Shown here: piece after piece, positions 24,689 to 37,139 of the stretch
Layout: each line of letters begins with the position of its first letter
Numbering within the stretch: position 1 is the stretch's first letter
NCBI GenBank assembly: GCA_034190875.2
Contig: CM067346.1
Coordinates: 38,735,191 to 38,799,190 of the forward strand
Length of the DNA: 64,000 nucleotides
Origin: Urechis unicinctus
Taxonomy: Eukaryota; Annelida; Polychaeta; Xenopneusta; Urechidae
Reading direction: 5' to 3'
Translations under genes and position numbers: made by a program
Notes under the pieces: generated by a model
Databases searched by the model: none
What the model was told of the DNA's origin: nothing
The model's input: only the letters and a program-made list of their open reading frames with translations

Positions 24689-27600
24689 ATGGAGGTTTCC
24701 AATTCTAGTGATCTTGAGGAGAAAGCTCCTCTATTACACAAGTCACCAGCACCACCCAAAGATAGGTGAGTAAGGGATATGATATGACTTAACCTAATTA
24801 CTAATCGTAATAACTCTGTGTTTGGGTAGATGGTAGCTCTCTTTGTCTGTGGTCATGCAAGTATATTGTTGCATGATTTACCCTGGCAAAGCGAGTCAAG
24901 CGTACAGTTGTCTCTTGGAACTTAACTGATGACTGGGTCTGGAGGTTTCTGATCCCTACATGGCTTGAGAAGTTAAATGCAAAATTAAATGAAATATTGG
25001 AATTTCATGTCACTTTCAATATAATGGTGATGTTGTGATATTGATGGATGATGAGGTTTATGGTGCTTGAACTGCTGTTAAATAATGGAAGTCTGAGTCT
25101 AGTCCAACAGAGTATGACAGCTACCTATGTCAGCTGTACGTACAGGCCAGCACCCTCAGGATAAGTCAATGCTTGAGCTTGCCTGGCTCCTAATTCACGT
25201 TGGGTCTTACGATGACAGATTGTGTGAATAACAAATTTGTATACCATTCAATACCTAGATTTACTAATACTAAAGCAATGTATGAGATGGTAGAACACAC
25301 ACAACCTGGCTTAACCAGTTCACTGGTGGATCATTAAAAAAACGAATTAAAGCCATAGCTCATTCTCTGAATAAAGTCAACTATTCATCACATGCAATGA
25401 GCACTTAACGTCTTAAGGCAGACCTATACAGGGATCATCTGTCATAGTGGACTAGATAACCCACAGATGTCATAAGTATATCAATAAGTTTTGAAGCTAG
25501 GAAGAAAACTTTTGAAGAAAAATGATGGCTATTGATTCTGCACCTATTGAGTGGGATAATTTACTCTGGGTGTGTGTTGATAAATTTAAAAAGGGGATGC
25601 TACTGAATGATTTGTTGATGATAAGTCACAATATTGGGGAAGTTAATCCTTCAGGTAGAAGGGCTATACCAAATAACTGCTACTGAGAAAGGATTCTGTC
25701 ACTGGTGTAAACTATGATTCTGTATGATTTGCAGAATGAAATCTGGATTCTTTTGTTGATTCTGTTGTAATATTATTTATCAAATTGTGCTGTGATGCTG
25801 CTGTACTGGAGCAGTATATGATGCTTTCAGTATTTTGTGGTGGTACTCTACTAGCAGCAAGTTTCATGAGGGTTTATTGGCCACATATGATGTATTTCTC
25901 GTATATTGAATTATTAATGTTGTGTTAACGTTTGCGTGGCAGGTTTTATCTAGTGTACATCATTTTCTACCTCATGGGAGTAGGATCCCTGCTTCCATGG
26001 AACTTTTTTAGCAATGCCAAACACGTGAGTGGATTTAAGCTTGCTGAGTATTGTCGGCATAGATATACTGACTGAATTTTGTGGTACTTCACAGATTAGA
26101 GATTCCATTAGCCACACTATCTGCCTTCATCTAGTTATATTGGAGTGATAGCAGTTTGAAGTTGTTGAGAATGGGCTCATCAACTGTCTCAGTTTAAACT
26201 CATTATTATCCTCTTCTGATTTTGAAAACTTGTTACTGTTGCCTTCTTTCGACTTTGATGCATACTTGAGTGTCTGAGTGGGGCATATCACAATGACAGT
26301 TCTTAGAGCAAGTTCACAGTTCTGTTCAGCTATCCATTCTAGTGAAAATGTAAAAACTACTTTGTTCAATCTCATTTACAATATCATTTTCTAATCTGAT
26401 ATATTTGTTCTATGATTGCAGTACTTCATGTTTAAGTTAAGAAATATGACAAATAGTGGGTCAGAATCTTATGACGACCCTAACAATTATACAGAGCTTC
26501 AGACAATGTTTGAAGGGTACTTAACTATAGCTGCCATGCTTCCGAATGTGCTCTTCATGTTCCTCAACACAGCTGCTACAAAATGGTTGGTGTTCTTTGC
26601 TCATATATAATACACAACATAGTACATTCTGCATCATAAGATCACTGTAAATGCATCCTTTGAAGCATTGATTTAACTGTTGATAATGATTATAAACAGT
26701 AAAAATGTTTAAGTCTTAAGTTATATCATATCGATTGCTTACATGTGTATTGTTAACAATGCTTTGTAATTGCAGTTTATCACTGAGGATACGGATCATC
26801 ACGGCCGCTGTTGCGATGATCATAATGTTTATACTCACTATAGCGCTTACAAAAATTAAAACAGACAATTGTAAGTACCATGATATATCCAATGTTAAGG
26901 CAGCGGGTCTCATTTGTACACCAACTTTCAACGTCTTATTTGAGCTTACATCATTAATCACTCCCTGATCCTTAACACACGTTTTATTTTCAGTCAAAAG
27001 TATATGCATGGTACTTGATATGTTTGAAACAATCGTTTAGAAACTATGTGGTAGTGCCTAGTTTGGTAACAGTCCCTGTGTCTCCATGCCTGCTAAGAGC
27101 ACCGTTATTGTTTCAGGGCAGATGATCTTCTTCATTGCCACAATGGTAACCATTATCATCATGAATGGTGAGTGTTTGCTGCCTCAGGGTTCATATTGTA
27201 TCTTTCCATTCAGATTAACACCCCCTGACACAAATCTGTACTGTTATTATAATTACAGCAACTATACACCCATTTTTAACCACTCTCTAGCATAGCATTG
27301 TATGTGTTTTTATGTGTGTAACATGGCAGCTTGCAGTGCAGTGCTTCAGGGAGCTGTGTTTGGCATGGCTGGGATGTTCCCCCCGGAATACACGCAGGCT
27401 GTGATGGGAGGCATGGTGAGCCTTCCCTTATAACATCACATAATGTCTTTCAGTATGCGGTTGGCACCTGGTATATCCGAGGTGGGTGTATTATAGCCGA
27501 CTGCTTGTCATGGTGACACTTGCATCATGGTTAAATGATGCCATGAATATAGGGACAAAACACAGTGCATCAGATGGTTACGCTTTCAGTTTTTATCACT

Positions 27601-30097
27601 GATGCTTGTGAACAAATCTCCCACATTGCTGTGAGCATCTAAGAAGGCTTTATACAAATGGCTGTTGTTTCAGGCCATGGGGGGTACAGTGGCTGCAGTA
27701 GCTAACATCATCGCCATAGCTGTGGGTTCTGGTCCCCTCGACAGTGGCTTCGGCTACTTTTTGACAGCTGAAGTTGTGGTCATGGCTGCCCTTGTTGGCT
27801 ACCTCTTCATGCCAACACTGGTATGTTTTTCATCTATACTTGTACAACAGACATCTCTTGGTATTTGATGTTGCAGTTCAAGATTATTGTTGATCCTAAT
27901 GTTAAAGAAATGCAACCATTAACCATTTGTGTGTTTGTTTGTGGTTCCCCTGCAGGAATTTGTGAAATATTATACATCTGAAGCTGGTAAGAATTCTTGG
28001 TGATTAAGTAAATACAGTAATATTTAGACACTTTGTAGTTGTAAAACCAATCACCCACACAGCGTTTGTCAATTTGTTTTTTACCAGCCCGACCACGTTC
28101 TCCCAGCATCAATGATGAAAGTTCTAGTGTTAAGATAGAGCATGGTTATGGCACTGGGCCGGACATGCTGAGAGTCTTTAAAAAGGTGACGTTTGCTTTG
28201 TGATGCATTTCCTGATCAAGCCTGCTATGTGGTTGACCACTGATGATAGCATTATGTTTGTTTGTGGTCCATGACACTGGAATGATGATCATGTTGTAGA
28301 CAGTAATGATAATTAATAATGGTTGACAGGAATTATGTAATTACTGTATTATATGTTTGCTTGGTTCCAGATCTGGATATATGCCCTCAGTGTGTTCTTT
28401 CTCTTCTTTGTAACTTTGTCGTGTTATCCCGTCATCAACTCGGCTATTATATCGCAGGAAGCTGGAGCTAACGGCACCTTATGGGGCAGTAAGTCTCTTC
28501 ATATAATGTCTTACGACCTTTGTTTCAAAAACAGGGTTTCAGTACGTGTCTGATAAGTTACAGTATTTGTATTTACCTTTATAGCACCCATGTCTGCTTT
28601 CTTACTCATTATAAGATGGCTATGAATTAAACACAGTACTTAACACTTACCAGGGCTTATCCAATGATAGACAATTGAAATATGACACTCTATTCATGGC
28701 AAAATTGGACCACTGAACTCATCTGTGAATGCAACTTGGTATCAGTAAAGGTTGAAGGTTGCTGGATTGCACTTAATGACCTTTTGTATTGGACTTGCAG
28801 TAGCACAATGCCTGTCCATAGCCCACTTGAATCAAACCAGTTTATTTATTGAATGGGCTAAGGGTACGACATGTGAGATCGTGTGAATTGCTTATGTTGA
28901 TTCTGATCATATGAGATGTGTTAATAATACAACTTGTGTTGTTGCAGACACATATTTCATGCCAGTCTCGTGTTTCCTCCTGTTCAATGTGGGTGACTTA
29001 ATAGGCCGAACTCTAGCAGGTCCTCTACAGTTCGTAAGTTCTCACGCTGTCCAACCCATTTGGGCACCATAAGATTCGTTCATACTTTAATGTGTCTTTA
29101 TTGGTGTGGGGGAGGGGCGATGGGACATCAAGAAAGTATTAACAACCAAATAAATGTTTTAACCTGCCTGAATTTCTGCTGTTCTGTGGCCGTCAGTGTT
29201 TCTCCCAGTAAATGATTATGTATGAAGAAGTGCCATGCATACCACAACTTGCCCAGTATTTGTAGCTGCCTGACTTATGTTTGGTGGTGTGTTACAGCCT
29301 CGGGCTGGCAGTTACTGGCTACCTGCTCTCAGCATCCTCCGTATCTTCATCATTCCTGTCTTCCTCTTTTGTAACATCACCCCGAGGAAGCACTTACCCA
29401 CGTTATTTACGCAGGACTGGATTCCTATTGTAACCATGATCCTGTTTTCCTTCAGCAACGGATACTTAAGTACACTCAGCATGATGTACGGACCAGGGTG
29501 AGTACTCACTCGTGTCAGAGGAGGATTGGGAGTTAGCTGCATGGGTGTGATTTGGGTTGATTTCATGAACATGGGTGTGATTTGGGTTCATATCATGAAC
29601 ATGGGTGTTATTTTAGTTAATGTTGTGAACATGGATGTGATTTGGGATTGTGTAGTGTACAAGGATGTGATTTGGGTTTGTGTAGTGAACATGGGTGTGA
29701 TTTAAGTTTAAGTAGTGAATATGTGGTTGATTAGGGTTAATCAAGTGAATATGTGGTTTTATTAGGGTTAATCAAGTGAATATGGGGTTGATTAGGGTTA
29801 ATCAAGTGAATATGGGGTTGATTAGGGTTAATCAAGTGAATATGGGGTTGATTAGGGTTAATCAAGTGAATATGGGGTTGATTAGGGTTAATCAAGTGAT
29901 TTAGGTTTGTGTTGATAATAAGGGTGTGATTTGGTCATAGATAGTATGTTCATTACAGACCAGTGTTATTACCTGTTGATTACAGGTGCGTCATGGATGA
30001 CAACGTGGAGATGGCAGGTGCTATGATGTCCTTCTTCCTCTCGCTAGGACTCGGCATGGGCTCACTCTTCGCTCTTCTCCTCGTGAAGCTTGTATGA
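24689..30097 (+). CDS. Equilibrative nucleoside transporter, SLC29 family (13 exons)
   Basis: Exons are 24689-24765, 25943-26024, 26422-26585, 26776-26870, 27117-27167, 27330-27415, 27674-27820, 27956-27986, 28088-28185, 28371-28488, 28948-29033, 29298-29497 and 29986-30097. All are GT-AG and in phase, encoding 448 residues (human ENT1 456). The protein should have 11 membrane helices and carry nucleosides by facilitated diffusion. Signatures are GVGSLLPWNFFSNA in TM1, QMIFFIATMVTIIIMN, VLQGAVFGMAGMFPPEYTQA in TM4-5, SCYPVINS and NVGDLIGRTLAGPLQ. RNMTNSG in the first outer loop is a glycosylation sequon. The long loop between TM6 and TM7 (RPRSPSINDESSS) is cytoplasmic. The N-terminal EKAPLL fits an acidic dileucine sorting signal, as in lysosomal ENT3, so surface versus endosomal placement is open. 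Confidence 0.96.
29535..29900. repeat. 30-bp minisatellite in the transporter's intron 12
   Basis: Two adjoining repeat types are seen. Degenerate copies of an ATGGGTGTGATTTGGGTT unit run from about 29535 to 29720. They merge into near-identical 30-bp units (GATTAGGGTTAATCAAGTGA plus ATATGGGGTT) to about 29900. The last copies are the most uniform, suggesting recent expansion at the right end. Confidence 0.9.
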
Positions 30098-30400
30098 CAG
30101 CCCGCCTATCTTAATCTTCACCAGTAGCTAATTCTGTCTTCCATTTAATTTTACTAAGATGACTTTAGTGTTGTTTTGTCTTCCATTTAATTTAACTAAG
30201 ATGGCTTTTGTTAAGAACTGTTGCTCCTGTGGAGGCACTGCTTGTTGTTGTCTGCTGTTATAAGTGATTTGTTAGCTATCACTTGACCTCATCGCATCTG
30301 AGATTCTCCACTTCACATACTTGGTGCCATGTTGTCCTCTACCATTGAGAAGTTCATGCTGCGACCTTCACAGGTCATGACTCCTGTTGTTTGTTTGGTG

Positions 30401-30406
30401 AATAAA
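30401..30406 (+). promoter_or_regulatory. Poly(A) signal AATAAA of the transporter gene
   Basis: Exact AATAAA about 300 bases past the stop, followed by a T/GT-rich stretch (CTTTATTTTGTCTGTTG) of the kind found downstream of cleavage sites. Confidence 0.65.
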
Positions 30407-32759
30407 ATCTTTATTTTGTCTGTTGAATGACAAAAAAAAATTGAAATTAGTGACCTGTGGAAATTATCATGGTTGTGTTCATTCAAATCTGGTCATTTAC
30501 ACATCTGATGTGAAGTAACAGTGCTGTATGTTATGTATACATGCTGTGTTAAATGGTCTGTTCTGTGTTGACACTGGTCATGATAGCAAAATAGGGCTGT
30601 CACTACTTTCCTTGATCCACTATCTAAGGCTATTTTCCCAGATAGCTTATCTCTCCACTGCCCTCTTCATGTAAGAGACAAAATGTGATATCCTAAATTT
30701 CCAATCGACTTATTCAATAGCTCCTGAAGTGGGATGTGTATGGGGCATTTCCTTGTGTAGTTTGACCACTCATGTATGCATGTCTGATGAAGTCACAATG
30801 TCAGTGATTTACTATTTCACCTGTTGTTGATGAATTCAGTGAGATGTACGTGCAGCTATAGTCATGTTATACATGTCAACAAGTATGTGCACCTCTGTTT
30901 TTTTGTGTAGAATGTGAATATCATTTGTTAATTTCATCTAATCATGCATTTTCATATGGATTATTGTAATGTGTTTTATGAATGCAGTATCACAATTGGT
31001 ACTTATTTCATAGTAACTGTTTGAAGAAATAGTTGCTAGAAAGATTTGAACCTAATGAATAAAAAGTCTAACTCTTGTGTTCTAACCCTTTTGAATTATC
31101 TTCCCTGTGTGTTTCTGATCATTTTAAGATCAATGTAACATTATTATCTATGGCTTTCTCATTAATTTCTGCTCCTTAGACACCCCTTTTCATACGAACA
31201 TTAATCTACCAGATGTAGTGGTACCTCTCTTATCACCTTTTCCTGCTCTGTTCCTATTGGACCATGTGGAGAGGAGTCCTATTAAAACTAGGTTGTGTTG
31301 CTCCAATCCCAATCACCTGTCAACGAGCAATGCCTTTATGTTTGATCTATCTGGTGTTCTGTGCAGAATGAGTGTTGAATGTTGGAAAGTTGATCTTTCC
31401 ATACCAGCTGTGCTCCTCCACAACATGAACTGAACTGACCAAATGAACGTATATGTTTAGGTTAAGACCCCCATGTGGGTCCGGGGGTAGAATTGGCTAG
31501 TAAGAGGCGACCAATAATTTGCTGTGTTTTTTTCGACTCGTGCCGGTGGATCCTGGCGGATTTTGAACAGACAAGATTCTGTAAATGGCCTGGTCCTGTC
31601 AATCACCGACTGACCGGGGCTAGGTGATGCAAGCCCTAGGATAATACTTTGCATTTTTAACTTTTTCATCATCATCTTCATCATCATCCACGTTTTTGTC
31701 CCTATTTTTTGCATTTCACATTTATTCTCTCCTTTCTTGGCGCCACATAACATATTAGTGTTGGTGTGCCTATACTTACTTACTCATGCTTAAGTTAGGG
31801 ACTGTCATAACAACCAGCATTTATCGTTGGTTTTTCGCCTGTCATAAGGCGGCATAACGTACCCCGCATCGTGGTCGTATTTTCGTGCGCCTGTGATCCT
31901 TGAAGGTCAGGCTAATTAGCAGGTTATCAACCAAGACGTCATCAGTGTAGGCCACTACCCCGCCTCTGCCTTCATACGTAGTAACCAGCTAACACCTGTG
32001 CTTTACGGATACCTGTTTATGACAGACTTCCCGTTAGCGCGTTGATTGCTAAAAATGAAAGGTGGTTACTGAAAGGCAACCAGAGACATAAAACCCTCTT
32101 GACCTCTTTTTGAGGACTAAGTTAAATATATTGTTTGCTCTAAGCTGATCGTGATTTCGTTCAGAATGATCTGGTTGTATTAACCGTCATTCAGCAAGCG
32201 ACGGCTAGCAGATATGAACTGTATGCCATGTGAACTCGGTGACTGAAGAGGATTTACTTCCAAATGTTATATATCTTTGGTTAGGCCACTATAAACACCG
32301 ATTAATTAGTGTGAAAGCATGTTTGATCAGGACATTTATTTTCGAAATCACTTCAACATAGATAGTTCGACGGAAAAAAGTTGACAATACTGGTCTCACA
32401 GCTAGGTCAGTAATATATCCGGCTCTTAACACCTCTCCCCCGTCGTCTGCTCACATTTTACCCCTTGCACATGAATATTCAATCTTAGCGTAATTGATGG
32501 ATTGAATTAGTTTAGTACAAGGAATATAACACAAGTGTGTTCTTTGTGCAGAAAAGAACCACTGCAGGTTCAGTTCGATTTTTATCTCCGATCGAAGTCC
32601 ATCATTATGGCGAATCACGCCTGACAGCTCACCTTGGCAAGTCTACATAGTTCTGTCGAGTGGATTTGTTCAAAACTCGACCAGAGTAGGCGGTTCGCTC
32701 ATTTCGAGGTCAACATACCATTCCGTTAGAGAAGACATATCCATCCGTGAGGTTAGAAA
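30407..32759. other. Intergenic DNA with a possible SINE-like segment
   Basis: No gene is supported. The stretch around 31465-31640 (GTGGGTCCGGGGGTAG, GTAAGAGGCGACC, then GGCTAGGTGATGCAAGCCC) resembles dispersed short repeats seen in mollusc genomes. I recall this as a general pattern only, and there is no second copy in the window to confirm it. The 5' flank of the first USP gene lies at the right end. Confidence 0.35.
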
Positions 32760-34739
32760 ATGTCGGCGATTGAGAGACAGACGGTGGTCATTGTTGCCGT
32801 GGACAGAAGCAAGCATTCAGAAGACGCATTTAATTGTGAGTTGGTTCAGTCAGCGGTCGTTAATTTTTACTGAATTGATGAATAACGCCATAAAGACTAC
32901 TGTTATCGTCCCCTGGCTAGTTTTCTTACGCTACTCACGAGAACTTGCGAACTAACAACTGACTATTGTTGGCATAATATACCTACATGTATCTACTTGG
33001 TTTCCATCAGTTACTCTTGAATATAATGACATAAAATCATTCATTCTCTATGTTAAAAAACCCTCTGCTTCATATTACTGCATTTTGTTTAATGTGCATT
33101 ATGATGTTACGAATACTAGATTACGCTGATAACCTCCACAAGGCTGATGATAAAGTGATTCTGATTCATGTTCCGGAGCATCCCACCGTCACCACGTCCG
33201 GTGAGGGCATTCACGATATCTTCTTCGTTTTGATCATTTTACAGTTGCGCTTTTCTAAAACTGGCGGGCGCCAATGTTTTGGCATATTCAATATACTCTG
33301 TCTGCTCATTCGAAACCAGTAAAGCCGATATAAAATGTTCACTTACTATTATAAACGACTGTGCTGGCAAATCTACCAAAGTTAAAACATCCCTTGTGCT
33401 ATACAAAATAACCTTTATGAGTAAGTAATATTTTCTGGTTAATATTTTTCTGAGCTTACAAGGCTAAATGCTTCAGCCAAATTCATATTGTACATTTGAA
33501 AAGCTGGAATATTCAACCACATTCACCAATCGTTGTTTCCTATGAATTGATTTAGCTATAAGGCTGTCTATAGCCACACCATTGAACCACTGTGCTGGTT
33601 GATTTTCTGCTTGAGTTTAGATGGGGAAAGGTGACGCAAGCTAGCGCGAGAACGGATGTGTGGTTGGGTTGCGTGTGGGTGATAATGGGGTGTCATTGCT
33701 GCAGAATCAACGATGTTACTTATTAATACATGATTTTTTTTTTATAAGTATGGCTATCATAGCCCTTCTGTCTGATTTAAGTTGGAATACACATTTCTGA
33801 TGGAGAGATCCGAAAGATGCAAGACAGAGAAAAGACAGAAACAGCGGAAATGGTAGAAAAATACACGAATTTGATACGTGCCAAAGGTGTAAGTATTCTG
33901 ACCTTAGTAATTTGAGTTATTTGTCGAAACATCCCTCAATAACACCGCAAGATTTTGGTCGATGCAAAGTCCCACGAACCTTGATCGAAAGGATATCCGT
34001 GCAGGATCTAACGATTAAGTTGCACTCGATGACCAGAGGTTAAGTGGTTCACTAGATAAAAGACATAATCTGTTTAATGACGTTTCGTGTCTTGACGCAT
34101 CGATTCTGCGTCCGAAAATATCCATTCGCTGAGAATAATACCTGGCTGCTGCCGATCTGTCGCAGTTTATCTTCTTGCTATGGGTCAGTAGGTCCGATAT
34201 TTTGTTCTGATTGTAATGTGTTCTCTAATAATAAATGTCGGGTAAATCCACCACCTGCGGAATGTGCCCCCTCCTTTCGTCTGCTCTTCAATGTGGATGT
34301 TGTTCATCTTTGTCAATATTTGAGATAGAAGTGTGCATGCTTTAATTATATTCACTAGCTAAGACAACGATCACCCTTTGGCACCCTTATCTGACAAGTG
34401 ATTAAGGTGACAGCCCAGACAGGCTAAAAAAAGGATTGGGTCAGTTAGCTGACCCGTTCAGAATTAATCTATTAATCTTAACCATTCCTTAAGCGATGAA
34501 TATGTAGAGAGATATTTCATTACCCTTCGTTTATTTTCAAACAGATTTCCAACTGTGAATACAAGACCAAATATGGCAACCCGGGCGAGGCATTAGTAGA
34601 GGCGGCACATGAGGCCTGCGCTACGTATGTTGTGGTTGGTACTCGTGGTATAGGTCTTATCCGTCGAACCGTCATGGGCAGCGTCTCCGACTACCTCCTC
34701 CATCACCTCAACACACCTGTCCTCATCTGCAGACATTAG
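32760..34739 (+). CDS. Universal stress protein, first tandem copy (four exons)
   Basis: Exons 32760-32835, 33120-33200, 33782-33888 and 34545-34739 join in phase to 152 residues. The protein is a single USP (UspA-like) domain, an alpha/beta nucleotide-binding fold linked to stress responses; its animal role is poorly known. The first strand VVIVAVDRSKHSEDAF has the conserved Asp. VILIHVPEHP forms the second strand and MVEKYTNLIRAKG a helix. YVVVGTRGIGL followed by MGSVSDYLLHH gives G-2x-G-9x-G-S, the ATP-binding signature of this family, so ATP binding is expected. It is paired with the copy at 39378-41435, which has the same exon lengths (76, 81, 107, 195). A poly(A) signal lies at 34866-34871. 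Confidence 0.93.
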
Positions 34740-34865
34740 GGCTGATTGGCAATAGCGACAGCCAATTCGAGAACAGATATCGCAGATTGTCGCCATAAAG
34801 TTGTCACTGCTAGTTGCCATACACACACTGTAAATGTCTTTGATCTAACCTTATTTTGTATCAAT

Positions 34866-34871
34866 AATAAA
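34866..34871 (+). promoter_or_regulatory. Poly(A) signal of the first USP gene
   Basis: AATAAA 127 bases past the stop codon. Confidence 0.55.
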
Positions 34872-35282
34872 GTTGGTCATTATGAAAACAAAATGCCAAG
34901 CGTTATTATGATAAGGTTAGCATTTCTCTTGCCTGAAATAATACTCAACATAGTGTTTGAACCAGCTCCAACTAAAACACACCTAAACTTGATGAATGAG
35001 AAGTTTTACCGTCGCAAGTTTCTTGCCTCCAGAGCGAGAGGTCCACCCGGCAATTTGCTTTTAGTCAACGGCAAACATATTTCTTCTAAGGCTCTCAGTC
35101 AACACGTACAGACATTGGTTGTGTGATTTAAGTCATGTTAAAAGAGTGAAGAACGTATGAGCCGATAACAAATATTCGTTTTACATGAAGTAATGGTAAT
35201 GGATAGAAAGGCTTTAACATTAATTATGCAGCGCCTCGAGTTTTTGGACCTGGAATTCCGCGGCAAAAGGATTATTGTGTGA
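34872..35282. other. USP1 downstream flank, nothing recognised
   Basis: An open frame crosses this interval from 34746 but has no recognisable motif and sits in the USP 3' flank. The 30-bp array starts at the right end. Confidence 0.4.
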
Positions 35283-37130
35283 ACATTCCATCTGGTTTAT
35301 ATACATTATATCACATTCCAACTGGTTTATTTGCATTATATAAAATACCATCAGGTTTATTTGCATTATATCACATTCCATCTGGTTTATTTGCTTTATA
35401 TCATATTCCATCTGGTTTATTTGCATTATATCACATTACATCTGGTTTATTTGCATTATATCACATTCCATCTGGTTTATTTGCATTATATCACATTCCA
35501 TCTGGTTTATTTGCATTATATCTCATTCCATCTGGTTTATTTGCAATATACCACATTCCATCTGGTTTATTTGCATTATATCTCATTCCATCTGGTTTAT
35601 TTACATTATATCATATTCCATCAGGTTTATTTACATTATGTCATATTCCATCTGGTTTATTTGCAATATACCACATTCCATCTGGTTTATTTGCATTATG
35701 TCACATTCCATCTGGTTTATTTGCATTATATCACATTCCATCTGGTTTATTTGCAATATACCACATTCCATCTGGTTTATTTACATTATATCACATTCCA
35801 TCAGGTTTATTTACCACATTCCATGGCTTATTTCATCATCCATCCATTCTGGTTTATTTGCATTATGTCACATTCCATCTGGTTTATTTGCATTATATCA
35901 CATTCCATCTGGTTTATTTGCATTATATCACATTCCATCTGGTTTATTTGCATTATATCACATTCCATCTGGTTTATTTGCAATATACCACATTCCATCT
36001 GGCTTATTTACATTATATCACATTCCATCATTCCATCTGGTTTATTTACATTATATCACATTCCATCAGGTTTATTTACATTATGTCACATTCCATCTGG
36101 TTTATTTGCAATATACCACATTCCATCTGGTTTATTTGCATTATGTCACATTCCATCATGGTTTATTTGCATTTGCATTATATTTCTCATTCCATCTGGT
36201 TTATTTACATTATATCACATTCCATCAGGTTTATTTGCAATATACCACATTCCATCTGGCTTATTTACATTATATCACATTCCATACCACATTCCAACTG
36301 GTTTATTAGCATTACATCTCATTCCATCTGGTTTATTTACATTATATCACATTCCATCTGGTTTATTTGCATTATATCACATTCCATCTGGCTTATTTAC
36401 ATTATCACATTCCATCCATCAGGTTTATTTTGCATATACCCATTCCATCTGGTTTATTTACCACATTATATCAGCATTCCATCTGGTTTATTTACATTAT
36501 ATCACATTCCATCTGGTTTATTTGCATTATATCACATTCCATCTGGTTTATTTGCATTATATCTCATTCCATCTGGTTTATTTCCATTATATCACATTCC
36601 ATCTGGTTTATTTGCATTATATCTCATTCCATCTGGTTTATTTACATTATATCATATTCCATCAGGTTTATTTACATTATGTCATATTCCATCTGGTTTA
36701 TTTGCATTATATCTCATTCCATACGGTTTATTTGCATTATATCACATTCCATCTGGTTTATTTGCAATATACCACATTCCATCTGTTTTTTATTTACTTA
36801 TCATTCCATCATTACATTATGTCACATTCCATCTGGTTTATTTGCATTATGTCACATTCCATCTGGTTTATTTGCATTATATCACATTCCATCTGGTTTA
36901 TTTGCAATATCCACATTCCATCTGGTTTATTTGCATTATATCTCATTCCATATCACATTCCATCTGGTTTATTTACATTATATCACATTCCATCTGGTTT
37001 ATTTGCATTATATCACATTTCTTCTGGTTTATTTGTATATACCACATTCCATCCGGTTTATTTGCATTATATCAAATACCATCAGGTTTATTTGCATTGT
37101 ATCACATTCCATCTGGTTTATTTACATTAT
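35283..37130. repeat. 30-bp minisatellite, about 60 copies
   Basis: The head-to-tail unit is CATTCCATCTGGTTTATTTG plus CATTATATCA. Variants (GCAATATACC, TTACATTATG, TCAGG for TCTGG) recur in blocks, which shows higher-order duplication. Because the unit is a multiple of three and lacks stops in some frames, it creates ORFs of over 600 codons reading the decapeptide HIPSGLFALY. There is no start context, splice or conserved flank, so I treat it as non-coding. It lies between the two USP genes. Confidence 0.97.
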
Positions 37131-37139
37131 ATTATAATA

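Noticed and set aside
34746-35126. 126-codon ORF after the first USP gene
   Set aside because: Lies across that gene's 3' UTR and poly(A) signal; no homology recognised.
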